From: JANRLT01 sp041736895
GTDB lineage: Bacteria > Planctomycetota > Planctomycetia > Pirellulales > JALHPA01
Direction of reading: 5' to 3'
NCBI GenBank assembly: GCA_041736895.1
Contig: JBGSSS010000218.1
Coordinates: 1 to 21,823, forward strand
DNA length: 21,823 nucleotides
Below are positions 1-6,733 of this stretch, one piece after another (within the stretch, counting starts at the first letter, position 1; each line of letters opens with the position of its first letter). Position numbers and translations under genes: made by a program. A model generated the notes under the pieces. That model was given only the letters and a program-made list of their open reading frames with translations. It had not been told where the DNA came from and did not search any database.

Positions 1-2
1 GC

Positions 3-302
3 GACCCTGGCTTTGTCGTGCGCGGCCGTGGCAACGCAGCGAGCCTCGACAGCGCGTCGCACGGCGCGGGCCGAGCAATGTCGCGCACCGCGGCCAAGAT
101 CAAGTACAACTTCAAGGCCGTCCAGAACGACCTCAAGAAAAAGGGGATCACGATCCTCAGCGCCGGCGCCGACGAAGTCCCGGGCGTCTACAAGGACATC
201 CGCGCGGTCATGGCCGCGCAGACGGACCTAGTCGATATCATCGGCCGCTTCGACCCAAGCATCGTCAAGATGTGCGGCGATGGGAGCAAGGCGGAGGATT
301 GA
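3..302 (+). CDS. rtcB: RNA-splicing ligase RtcB, C-terminal end (5' partial)
   Basis: The open frame enters from the left edge, reading D-P-G-F-V-V-R-G, and ends at TGA 300-302, so only about the last 99 residues are present. RtcB joins RNA 2',3'-cyclic-phosphate or 3'-phosphate ends to 5'-OH ends in the cytoplasm, using GTP and Mn2+. The block SLDSASHGAGRAMSR carries the SxxHGAGR signature; its histidine is the one guanylylated in the family (His404 in the Pyrococcus enzyme). The rest (LKKKGITILSAGADEVPGVY, then KDIRAVMAAQTDLVDIIGRF) matches the usual RtcB C-terminus, ending in a short variable tail. The Met encoded by GTG at 18 is internal, not a start. A hairpin follows the stop by 9 bases. 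The family call is secure; nothing can be said about the missing part. Confidence 0.93.
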   Translation, partial: DPGFVVRGRGNAASLDSASHGAGRAMSRTAAKIKYNFKAVQNDLKKKGITILSAGADEVPGVYKDIRAVMAAQTDLVDIIGRFDPSIVKMCGDGSKAED

Positions 303-311
303 GGCCACGTA

Positions 312-332
312 GCTCGAAGCCATGCTTCGAGC
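312..332. terminator. Hairpin just after rtcB
   Basis: A perfect 9-bp stem, GCTCGAAGC / GCTTCGAGC, closes a CAT loop and starts 9 bases after the rtcB stop. No T-tract follows, so this is not a canonical intrinsic terminator. It may be a 3'-end stabilising stem or a small repeat of the kind found after other genes in this window. Confidence 0.45.
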
Positions 333-354
333 GAGCTGTGCTAAGGAAATGATT

Positions 355-470
355 TTTTGAACAGAAGGCCGCAAAGAACGCAAAGAAAGGCAAATCCAAG
401 AATCAACTAAAGGATCGAATTTTGGAATTCTTGTCTTTCCTTTGCTAACTTTGCTCCCTTCTGTTCAAAA
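355..470. repeat. Imperfect inverted repeat with CGCAAAGAACGCAAAG-type arms
   Basis: Outer arms 355-368 and 457-470 are perfectly complementary over 14 bases (TTTTGAACAGAAGG against CCTTCTGTTCAAAA). The inner arms remain roughly complementary down to the centre: GCAAAGAACGCAAAGAAAGG faces CTTTCCTTTGCTAACTTTGC. The sequence is AT-richer than its surroundings. Arms of this 'CGCAAAGAACGCAAAG' type are, from memory, common as dispersed intergenic repeats in Planctomycetes and Verrucomicrobia. It lies between rtcB and the convergent propeller gene. Confidence 0.7.
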
Positions 471-503
471 CGAATTTGCATTATCTAAAAGAAAAGAAAC
501 ACG

Positions 504-592
504 GTCACAGATTAACACCGATGAAGCACAGATAATTCAAAGGCATTCCATCTGTCTTTGTTTTATCTGTGTCTATCTGTGTCCATCTGTGG
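504..592. repeat. Imperfect inverted repeat with CACAGAT / ATCTGTG arms
   Basis: The left arm (from 506) contains CACAGATTAACACCGATG and then CACAGAT at 528-534. The right arm has three ATCTGTG-type units, at 565-571, 575-581 and 585-591. The arms fold on each other imperfectly around about 550. It sits immediately after the first inverted repeat. With that repeat it fills the 303-651 gap, in which I see no gene. Confidence 0.65.
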
Positions 593-651
593 GCCGTATT
601 TTTGTATTTGCCTTTCTCGGCTCGCCCAAACCCCAGCGCCGAGCGCCCAGA

Positions 652-1941
652 CTACTTCTTCGCCACGTCGTAGATCATCAACTGATCCTGCTCGCGGAGA
701 TAGAGCTTGCCGTTAACGACGACCGGCTGGGCCCAGCTTTCTTTTTCTTTGAACGCCGGCTTGAACTTGCCGACGAGTTCGTACTTCTCGGGCGCCGCCT
801 TGATCAGGGCGACAGTGCCGCTCTTTTCATAGCGAAAGATCAAATACCCATCGCACCAGGTGATTGCCGCCGAGCCGCCATCGATAGGACGGAGGTCGTC
901 CCACAGCTTCTTTCCCGTCAGGAACTCGAAACACATCGGAAAGCCGCTCCGGTGCTTGTTGCCCATGTAAACGTGATCGCCGTCGAGAACCATTCCGCCG
1001 TGATGATTTTGCAGTTTGATGCTGGGTAGATAGTAGACCTCGCTGGCCTTGATGCCATCGCCGTCCTTTTCAAGCTTCACGAGGGCTGTCCCGCCGTCGT
1101 CGTAGCCGCTCGACGAGAGGACGTAGTCCCCCTTGACGATCGGCGTGGGAATATTGGCCGTGCCATTGGCGATGCGGTTGTATGTCCAAAGTTGTTTGCC
1201 CGTCTTGGCATCGACGCCGACCAGGCCGCGGCCGACGAGGGCCACATATTGCTTCACGCCACAAGCATTACTGATCACGACCGACGAATAACCAGCGCCA
1301 TCGGTGCCCGCATTTCCGCCGGCCTTGAACGCCGATTTCCAAACAACGTCCCCGTTCTTTTTATTCAGGCAGACGATCATCGCCTCGTCACCGCCGGGCG
1401 TGCAAATCACGTTGTCACCATCGATCAGCGGCGATTCGGAGAAGCCCCAACCTTTTTGCAGTTTGCCGCTGAACTCTTTTTTGAAATCCTTACTCCAAAC
1501 GACACTGCCGTTGTCGCGCTTCAGGCAAGTGATTTGTCCATTGGAACTAACGACGAACAGAAAATCGCCATCGACGGTCGGCGTCGTGCGCGCGCCATCG
1601 TACCCATGCTTCGGCACTCCGTCGGTAATTGGCGCGACCCAGGCGATGTCGTTCTTGACGAGATCCACGGCGATGACGCATTGGGCACCGTCGCGATTGC
1701 CGGTTGTGTAGAGCCGATCGCCAACGATCGAGACACTCGCGTAGCCGGCACCCATCCCTTTGATCTGCGCGACGAGTTCCGGCGGGTTGGCGTCCCAATC
1801 GGTGCGGAGGCCTTTGTAGCTGCTCTTGTTCTCGCGATTCTCACCGCGCCATTGCGGCCAATCGCTCGTCGCGGCGACAACCGCCGAAGTCACAAGGGCC
1901 AAGCCAATCACGGCAACAATTCGTCGGGCAAAGACAGACAT
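652..1941 (-). CDS. Secreted PQQ-binding-like beta-propeller protein
   Basis: 429 residues from ATG 1941, chosen because it begins a clear signal peptide (MSVFARRIVAVIGLALVTSA, cleavage likely near residue 24). The frame is open to 2193 but that extension is unlike protein and includes a repeat. The mature protein starts SDWPQWRGENRENK, the typical opening of planctomycete PQQ-like proteins. Propeller repeats follow with the usual 'xGxxxW' ends: NGSVVWSKDF, NGDVVWKSAF, TGKQLWTYNR. It most likely works in the periplasm. Whether it binds PQQ or is an enzyme cannot be told, because many planctomycete members of this fold have no known function. A GGAG lies about 11 bases before the start. It is transcribed alone, downstream of the antiporter after a 362-base gap. 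Confidence 0.88.
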   Translation of the reverse strand: MSVFARRIVAVIGLALVTSAVVAATSDWPQWRGENRENKSSYKGLRTDWDANPPELVAQIKGMGAGYASVSIVGDRLYTTGNRDGAQCVIAVDLVKNDIAWVAPITDGVPKHGYDGARTTPTVDGDFLFVVSSNGQITCLKRDNGSVVWSKDFKKEFSGKLQKGWGFSESPLIDGDNVICTPGGDEAMIVCLNKKNGDVVWKSAFKAGGNAGTDGAGYSSVVISNACGVKQYVALVGRGLVGVDAKTGKQLWTYNRIANGTANIPTPIVKGDYVLSSSGYDDGGTALVKLEKDGDGIKASEVYYLPSIKLQNHHGGMVLDGDHVYMGNKHRSGFPMCFEFLTGKKLWDDLRPIDGGSAAITWCDGYLIFRYEKSGTVALIKAAPEKYELVGKFKPAFKEKESWAQPVVVNGKLYLREQDQLMIYDVAKK

Positions 1942-2303
1942 CCGGAGCACTCCACAAGAGTTGAAGAATCGAGAATCGAGATTCAGCCACGGCGGTTCAA
2001 CACCGCGGCCAAGAAAAAAGCTAGGCAAGGTTCGCTGGCAGGAAATCTCGGCCGGCGTATTCCCGCGTGGGAAACAGGCGGTCATGATTTCCCTGTAGCC
2101 TAAAGCGCGGCGGGGTAAAAATCCAGCGAAATTTGTGGCAAATAGCTGCCCCGTGCGATTAAAAGGTATGTAAGCCACGCCCAAAGTAGCCATCTTGCTC
2201 TGGAAGTTGCAAACAATGGTTTTCCTATGACAAGAATCATGGCGTTCTGCAACGCGGGACTAACCGAGTGTTGCAAAAAAAATGACAGCTCGATTTTTCA
2301 GTC
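1942..2303. other. Upstream region of the propeller gene, no gene seen
   Basis: A 362-base space between the antiporter stop and the propeller start. It should hold the propeller promoter, but I could not pick a convincing -35/-10 pair. A decayed copy of the GTAGCCAACTTGC palindrome lies at 2186-2210. Open frames on both strands have no family resemblance. Confidence 0.5.
2186..2210. repeat. Decayed copy of the GTAGCCAACTTGC palindrome
   Basis: It matches the intact 8127 copy at 22 of 25 positions. The mismatches break the palindrome, giving CATCTTGC in place of CAACTTGC and GGAAGTTGC in place of GCAAGTTGG, so the stem is weakened. It is the oldest-looking member of the family in this window. 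Confidence 0.55.
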
Positions 2304-3302
2304 TCACAACGCATACACCAACCCAAACGCCGCCAGAATGATCGCGATCACCAGCCACGCGTCGGGTTCGATGAACCGTACGCGGGCTTCGACACGGTAG
2401 AGTTGCCCCATGATGACGACTTGCGACGCGAGAATCGCCGCCAGGCACGTCACCAAGTGATCGCGCGAGACAACGGATAAGAGCGGCTGCGTTTCGACCA
2501 GATCCAACGGCAACAGCAGGATCATGTTAAACGCGTTGCTGCCAAAGACATTGCCAATCGCCAAATCGACGGCCCCCATGCGCAGCGCCGCGAGCATCGA
2601 GACCAACTCGGGCAACGACGTGCAGAGCGCGACCAGCGTCGTGCCGACGAACGTCCCGCCGAGGCCCGTCAACTCGGCGATTTGCCCCGCCGCTTCGGCC
2701 AGATACGGCCCGGCGATCACAATCACCACGGCACATGCCGCGAACCCCAACAACGCGTGGCGCAGTGTCAGCGGCGGCGTGTGTTCCGCGGGCGGTGTGA
2801 TCGTTTCGCTTTGCGCGGCGATGCGCTGATCGAGATACACCAGCCGCACGCCAAAGAGATACGCGATCACGACCAGCAGCACCACGGGGCTGATGCCCCA
2901 GACCGCGTAACCCGCGAGTGACTTCCCCGTGAAGATGCCGATGCCAACGAGCGCCGTCAGCGCGATGCTGAGCGAACCCGAGAGGGCGTGCGCCGCGGCT
3001 TGCTTCGAGAGCATCTTGCCGGACGCACGCGTGGTGAGATCCAAGAGCGCGAGGATCAGCAGATTCATCAAACTGCTTCCCAACAGATCGCCCACCGCGA
3101 GATCGGTGTGCCCCTGGCGCACGGCCGAGATATCAACCGTCAATTCGGGCAGCGATGTCGTGCCGGCCAACAGCACGCTCCCAATCAACAACCGCCCGAA
3201 GCCCGTCACTTCGGCGATCGCGTCGGCGTACTTCGTGAGAAAGCTCCCCGCAATAATGATCACGGAGGCACAGATCGCAAATTGCAGCGCGGCGGCAAGC
3301 AT
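2304..3302 (-). CDS. CaCA-family sodium/calcium (cation) antiporter
   Basis: 332 residues and about ten hydrophobic segments, the normal size of bacterial Na+/Ca2+ exchanger (YrbG-type) proteins of the inner membrane. Both alpha repeats are clear. The first, near residues 46-80, has AGTTSLPELT and GDLLGSSLMN; the second, near 227-260, has LCTSLPELVS and GNVFGSNAFN. The acidic Glu of each SLPEL motif, which coordinates cation in this family, is kept. A hydrophilic loop around residues 158-180 separates the halves. ATG 3302 is preceded by AGAGAGG, a good ribosome site. The gene starts 50 bases after the universal stress protein gene on the same strand, suggesting one transcript. The transported ion is inferred from family; Na+/Ca2+ specificity is not proven by sequence. 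Confidence 0.9.
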   Translation of the reverse strand: MLAAALQFAICASVIIIAGSFLTKYADAIAEVTGFGRLLIGSVLLAGTTSLPELTVDISAVRQGHTDLAVGDLLGSSLMNLLILALLDLTTRASGKMLSKQAAAHALSGSLSIALTALVGIGIFTGKSLAGYAVWGISPVVLLVVIAYLFGVRLVYLDQRIAAQSETITPPAEHTPPLTLRHALLGFAACAVVIVIAGPYLAEAAGQIAELTGLGGTFVGTTLVALCTSLPELVSMLAALRMGAVDLAIGNVFGSNAFNMILLLPLDLVETQPLLSVVSRDHLVTCLAAILASQVVIMGQLYRVEARVRFIEPDAWLVIAIILAAFGLVYAL

Positions 3303-3352
3303 TAATCCTCTCTAGCTCCTCAAACCGTCCACGATCGATCGTCTGCCTGATT

Positions 3353-4168
3353 TTAGTGATCCAAGTACAGCGGCACCCCTGTCCGCTGCAACACCGTGGC
3401 AGTCGTCGAACCAAAGAAAAATTCGTGCAGCCGCGTCTGCCCATACGCGCCCATCACGATCAGACCGGCCTGCAAGCGATCCGCAAAATGCAGAATCTGT
3501 TCAGCGGGTGTGCCCGTGGTCAAATGTTGCTCGGCCTGAATACCATGCGCGGCCAGGTACTCTAGGCATGGTTCGACGATTTCGGCCGCGTACTCACCGC
3601 AACTCAGCAGATGCACCGGCCGGCCGGCGTGCAACCCGCTCGCCGCAAAAGTATGCACCGCGCGGGCCGCGGGGAGCGAGCCATCGTAGGCGATCATGAT
3701 CGGCAGGCGCGGCTTCACTCCGACGGGCACACACAGCACGGGCCGCGGCGTATGATGGAGGATCGTTTGCAGCGTCGCATGAGATGATAGCGCCGTCTCG
3801 TCGGACTGCTGCTTCTTGCCAATGATGAGCAGATCGACACGCTGCGCGTGGGCGCACAATACCTGCGCCGGATCGCCATCGACGGCGCGTGTTGTCGCCG
3901 CGATGCCCGCCGCTTGAGCTTGTTGCTCGAAGCTATCCAGGATTTTGCTGCGGAGCTCGATCGCCGACTCGAGCAGCGCCGCATCGCGCGAACGTTTGAA
4001 TTCGCCAGCGCCGAGCGGGACTGACTCAGACGGACAAACTTGTGTCGGGTCAAGTACGGCCAGCGCAAAAAGTTTTGCCCGCGTTTCGCTCGCCAGTCGC
4101 AGCGCATATTCGGCGGCCGCGTTGCTATTCTCGGTGCCATTCAGCCCGACCAGGATGCTCTTGATCAT
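3353..4168 (-). CDS. Universal stress protein, two tandem Usp domains
   Basis: 271 residues. ATG 4168 (MIKSILVGLNG) is preferred over ATG 4198 because it starts the Usp fold and has AGAAG upstream; the longer start has no ribosome site. Domain 1 spans about residues 1-148 and domain 2 about 154-271. Domain 2 keeps the full nucleotide-binding signature G-2x-G-9x-G-S: G240, G243, G253, S254 (GAYGQTRLHEFFFGS). In domain 1 the matching stretch (IIGKKQQSDETALSSHATLQ) has lost these glycines, so only the second half should bind ATP. Such tandem proteins are cytosolic and linked to stress or energy limitation. It is the first gene of an apparent operon with the antiporter. Confidence 0.9.
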   Translation of the reverse strand: MIKSILVGLNGTENSNAAAEYALRLASETRAKLFALAVLDPTQVCPSESVPLGAGEFKRSRDAALLESAIELRSKILDSFEQQAQAAGIAATTRAVDGDPAQVLCAHAQRVDLLIIGKKQQSDETALSSHATLQTILHHTPRPVLCVPVGVKPRLPIMIAYDGSLPAARAVHTFAASGLHAGRPVHLLSCGEYAAEIVEPCLEYLAAHGIQAEQHLTTGTPAEQILHFADRLQAGLIVMGAYGQTRLHEFFFGSTTATVLQRTGVPLYLDH

Positions 4169-4198
4169 GGTGTTCTTCTGCGGAAAATAATGTTCCAT

Positions 4199-4507
4199 TG
4201 TGGCGAGCGAATCCGCGTTGAATTGGCGGCAGCCTTACTGATTTATAACAAAAACGCCTGGCACTCGCAAAAGCTTGCTGCCATTCTAAAGCAACTGCTC
4301 GGCTTGCGGATCATGGCGTCTGAGCCTCTGCAAACTGCTCTCATCCGGCAGCGCCCGACTGATGCCGCGCACGATTTGACACGCCGCCATTTCCTTCGTT
4401 AGCTTTAGTTCAATCCCGGCGGCGAGGCATGCTCCACTTGTGTTGTCCGCCACGGGGCTTTAAAGGCTGCTCTCTTTTTAGTCATCCGGTCCACCCTGGA
4501 AAACTTC
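4199..4507. other. Divergent intergenic region
   Basis: This 309-base space separates the minus-strand stress protein from the plus-strand membrane protein. It holds the minus-strand promoter at 4242-4270. No convincing gene, and no clear plus-strand promoter, is seen. Confidence 0.5.
4242..4270 (-). promoter_or_regulatory. Sigma70-like promoter of the stress protein/antiporter operon
   Basis: On the minus strand TTGCGA (4270-4265) and TATAAA (4247-4242) are separated by exactly 17 bases. They match the consensus -35 at 4 of 6 and the consensus -10 at 5 of 6. The -10 lies 73 bases before ATG 4168. It is read from sequence only; no transcription start is known. Confidence 0.45.
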
Positions 4508-4855
4508 ATGAACTTCGACCCTGCCACACTGGAGCAAGAAGACAATCTTTCCGGCAGACCCTCTCTGGTCGTCCTCTTGAGCGGCCTGCTGACCACCTTG
4601 CTCGCGCTCGCCGGCGTTTATTGGCTGAGCAAGAACTCGCACGATTTTCACATCATGGGCTGGTACGCCAGTTTCGTCATTCCGATTGGCGCCATGTTGG
4701 TCGGGTTTGTCGCCGCGAGCGGCTACGCGATCGCGTCGTGGCTGACCGGCACTCGGATCAGCCGGTTTCTGCTGCTGTCGGTGCTGGTGATCCAAACCGC
4801 AGCCTACGTCGGTGCTGAGTATGTCGAGTATACCGACGTGGTCGAAGGCCTCTGA
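4508..4855 (+). CDS. Membrane protein, N-terminal part before an in-frame TGA
   Basis: 115 residues from ATG 4508 to TGA 4853-4855, with a weak CCTGGAAAA upstream. Three hydrophobic segments are visible, near residues 19-40, 48-76 and 85-105. I do not recognise a named family. The same frame stays open after the TGA and reads QQGLAPGEEPSFLEYYDFKA, then RSFAWKDK, straight into the MAKKPGE protein beginning at 4940. This looks like one protein of about 317 codons in which codon 116 has become TGA, perhaps from CGA (Arg). It could be a nonsense mutation, a sequencing error, or a recoded or leaky stop; the following base is C, a leaky context in bacteria. Confidence 0.65.
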   Translation: MNFDPATLEQEDNLSGRPSLVVLLSGLLTTLLALAGVYWLSKNSHDFHIMGWYASFVIPIGAMLVGFVAASGYAIASWLTGTRISRFLLLSVLVIQTAAYVGAEYVEYTDVVEGL

Positions 4856-4863
4856 CAGCAAGG

Positions 4864-4880
4864 CCTCGCCCCGGGTGAGG
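4864..4880 (+). other. Hairpin 8 bases after the in-frame TGA
   Basis: CCTCGCC and GGTGAGG form a 7-bp stem (one G-U pair) around a CCG loop. GG 4862-4863 could extend it by pairing with CC 4883-4884 across a two-base bulge. It starts 8 bases after TGA 4853-4855, roughly where recoding stem-loops sit. The loop lacks the G expected early in a bacterial SECIS loop, so selenocysteine insertion is not supported. Confidence 0.35.
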
Positions 4881-4939
4881 AGCCGTCGTTTCTGGAATAC
4901 TACGACTTCAAAGCCCGCAGTTTCGCTTGGAAAGACAAG

Positions 4940-5461
4940 ATGGCCAAAAAGCCCGGGGAAGCATTGGGTGGATGGGGCTACGTCTTTGTGTTGCTTGGCG
5001 CGGGCGGTTTCATCGTAAGCGCACTCTTCGCGCCGGCGTTGCTTTTTGCGGTGCCATATTGCGATCGCTGTCAACAATACAAGAAAACCAAGGCTCTCAT
5101 CATGTTCCCCGCAAGCGTGCCGCTAAAGAAGATCGCCAAGGGCGATACCGCGGCCCAGCAGGCCCATGACCAGGAACAGGCTCAGGCCGCAGCGCAGGCA
5201 GACGAAACCTTGTCCCGCCTCAGAACAGTCATCAACGAAGGAATTCCGCAGCAATATAAAAAGGAACTCGACGCAATCGAAGCGTGCAAAAGATTTCAGG
5301 CGTTGCAACGCAGGGTTCGCCTGTCACTGACTTGGTGTAAGGGCTGCAAGGATGGCAAGATCACTGAGACGTTGATTAACCACGAAGGCGCTCAGATTCA
5401 GGAAGTAGTTCTCGCCGAACACCCGGTCCCGGCCGCGTTTGTCACGGCGCTGCTGGAGTAG
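4940..5461 (+). CDS. Membrane protein with CxxC pairs, C-terminal part after the in-frame TGA
   Basis: 173 residues counted from the first downstream ATG (4940), although the frame is open from 4856 and those codons look like protein. A hydrophobic segment (GGWGYVFVLLGAGGFIVSAL, continuing to about residue 38) is followed by YCDRC near 40-44 and, about 90 residues on, by WCKGC. The two CxxC pairs could form one split zinc-ribbon. Between them lies an acidic, Ala/Gln-rich, probably coiled helix (AAQQAHDQEQAQAAAQADET). There is no good ribosome site at 4940, which argues that this was translated as part of the upstream frame. A small palindrome, AGGCC-GGT-GGCCT, overlaps the stop. Function unknown. 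Confidence 0.65.
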   Translation: MAKKPGEALGGWGYVFVLLGAGGFIVSALFAPALLFAVPYCDRCQQYKKTKALIMFPASVPLKKIAKGDTAAQQAHDQEQAQAAAQADETLSRLRTVINEGIPQQYKKELDAIEACKRFQALQRRVRLSLTWCKGCKDGKITETLINHEGAQIQEVVLAEHPVPAAFVTALLE

Positions 5462-5579
5462 GCCGGTGGCCTCTGATGGGCGTACCATCTAAAACATCAC
5501 CTCCCACTGGCCGCTGCTTCCCTGATATGATGACCTGCATCCTTTGACCATTTCCTTCTCACTTCCAAAAGGGCTACCC

Positions 5580-6206
5580 ATGATCCGCGTCCTTTGTTCG
5601 CTGGCTGTTATCGCTTGCTTCGCGTCCTTCGCACTTGCCGATATTGCTCCGCCGCCGCCGGGGCCGGGGATGAAGCGCGTGCCGCTGGAACATGTCGTCA
5701 AACTCGCAGCAGAAATCCCGGGTTACAAGTTCTATACCTATCGCGGCGGCGTGGGCGGCGGGGAATCGATTGGGGAGGAACTTAAACTTAGCAAGGACAA
5801 AGGCGTCGTCGTGCCGAGCAGTTCCTCGCCCTCGTTGCGGACAGGCGTGCTCGCCGTGCCGGTGAAAGTGGCGGATGAATTGAAGACCAACGAGAAACTG
5901 GCCGAGCTGACCTCTTGGAAAAACAAGGACAAACTCCCGGCCGGCGTGGTGCTGTATTCGACGCGCGGCACGATCGAAGATTTGAAAGCAAACGATCCGC
6001 GCAAAAAAGTCGAAACCCTGATCACGATCTCGGCGGACGAAAAAGAAGGCGTCAAATTCACCGTTGAAGCTGCACCAGCGGAGGCAGACAAGAAATCCTC
6101 GTCCGATGCCTCGCCGCCATCGTCGACAATGTTCGCCGGCATCGCGCTGGCGGGAGCAATCATGACCGGCGGGTTGTGGTTCTGGCGCAAGAAGGAAACT
6201 GCCTAG
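5580..6206 (+). CDS. Secreted, C-terminally anchored protein, paralog 1
   Basis: 208 residues from ATG 5580, preceded by AAAAGGG; the upstream in-frame start at 5544 would bury the signal peptide. A signal peptide (MIRVLCSLAVIACFASFALA) is followed by the mature start DIAPPPPGPGMKRVPLEH. Shared family blocks come next: EIPGYKFYTY, EELKLSKDKGVVVPSSSSPS, LPAGVV, then TRGTIEDLKANDPRKKVE and ITISADEKEGVKFT. A Ser/Ala-rich linker leads to PPS, one hydrophobic helix and the basic end WFWRKKETA. It should be exported and held in a membrane by its C-terminus. Two paralogs lie at 16181 and 16874. I know no named family. The next gene starts 13 bases after the stop. Confidence 0.85.
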   Translation: MIRVLCSLAVIACFASFALADIAPPPPGPGMKRVPLEHVVKLAAEIPGYKFYTYRGGVGGGESIGEELKLSKDKGVVVPSSSSPSLRTGVLAVPVKVADELKTNEKLAELTSWKNKDKLPAGVVLYSTRGTIEDLKANDPRKKVETLITISADEKEGVKFTVEAAPAEADKKSSSDASPPSSTMFAGIALAGAIMTGGLWFWRKKETA

Positions 6207-6219
6207 GGTTGTGTCGCCG

Positions 6220-6597
6220 ATGCCAAGAATCTTGCTGGTCCTCTCGCTATTACTCAACCTTGCCGTGTTGATCCCGGTCTGCGGCGGGTTGCTGCTCGAT
6301 ACGTTTGGCACTGGTGCCGATTGGGTACGCGAAAGTTATGGACCCGACACGCCCGGGCGGCGGATTTTGCTCGCCGTGTATCTATCAATCGGAATTGTCT
6401 CGGCGGGGTTGCTCGTGTGGCGCCAGCCCACGGCGGTCGCCGCGCTGCTGGCGGTGCAGATCGTGTATAAAGTGCTGACCCCGTTGACCGTTGGTACGCT
6501 GCAGAACCCGGTCGTGATCAGCAATCTGTTGATTGCGGCGTTTCACGCGGTGACAATTACCATGCTCTGGCGTGATGGATTCATCCAGAAAAGCTAA
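6220..6597 (+). CDS. Four-helix integral membrane protein, unknown function
   Basis: 125 residues from ATG 6220 (MPRILLVLSLLLNLAVLIPV); an in-frame GTG at 6211 is an alternative. Four hydrophobic segments are seen, near residues 3-24, 47-65, 69-84 and 95-116, joined by short loops. The loop after the first helix holds GTGADWVRESYGPDTPGRR. It begins 13 bases after paralog 1, so the two are probably cotranscribed. No catalytic motif is visible and I do not recognise the family. The stop is followed by an inverted repeat of the TAGCCCG family. Confidence 0.7.
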   Translation: MPRILLVLSLLLNLAVLIPVCGGLLLDTFGTGADWVRESYGPDTPGRRILLAVYLSIGIVSAGLLVWRQPTAVAALLAVQIVYKVLTPLTVGTLQNPVVISNLLIAAFHAVTITMLWRDGFIQKS

Positions 6598-6606
6598 TCC
6601 CGATAG

Positions 6607-6669
6607 TAGCCCGCCGCGTCAACAAGGGATTATTTCCGAGCAAGACACGCTTGCTGTCGCGGCGGGCTA
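6607..6669. repeat. TAGCCCGCCGCG inverted repeat
   Basis: Perfect 12-base arms, TAGCCCGCCGCG (6607-6618) and its complement (6658-6669), enclose a region that also pairs imperfectly (AACAAGGGA against its counterpart). It starts 9 bases after the membrane-protein stop. It is a full inverted form of the TAGCCCGACGCG repeats at 9618, 14842, 15286 and 15325. Confidence 0.75.
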
Positions 6670-6733
6670 TCAGAATGCAGCCGCTACACTTGTTGAGCAA
6701 TCGAACCTCACACAAACTCTCTGGAGTTTATCA

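Noticed and set aside
442..1029. 195-codon plus-strand open frame
   Set aside because: It is a read-through of the inverted repeats and the antisense of the propeller gene; the opposite frame has the signal peptide and propeller repeats.
4853..4884. Selenocysteine codon with SECIS
   Set aside because: The hairpin loop lacks the features of bacterial SECIS elements, and the position does not look like a redox site; a nonsense change is simpler.
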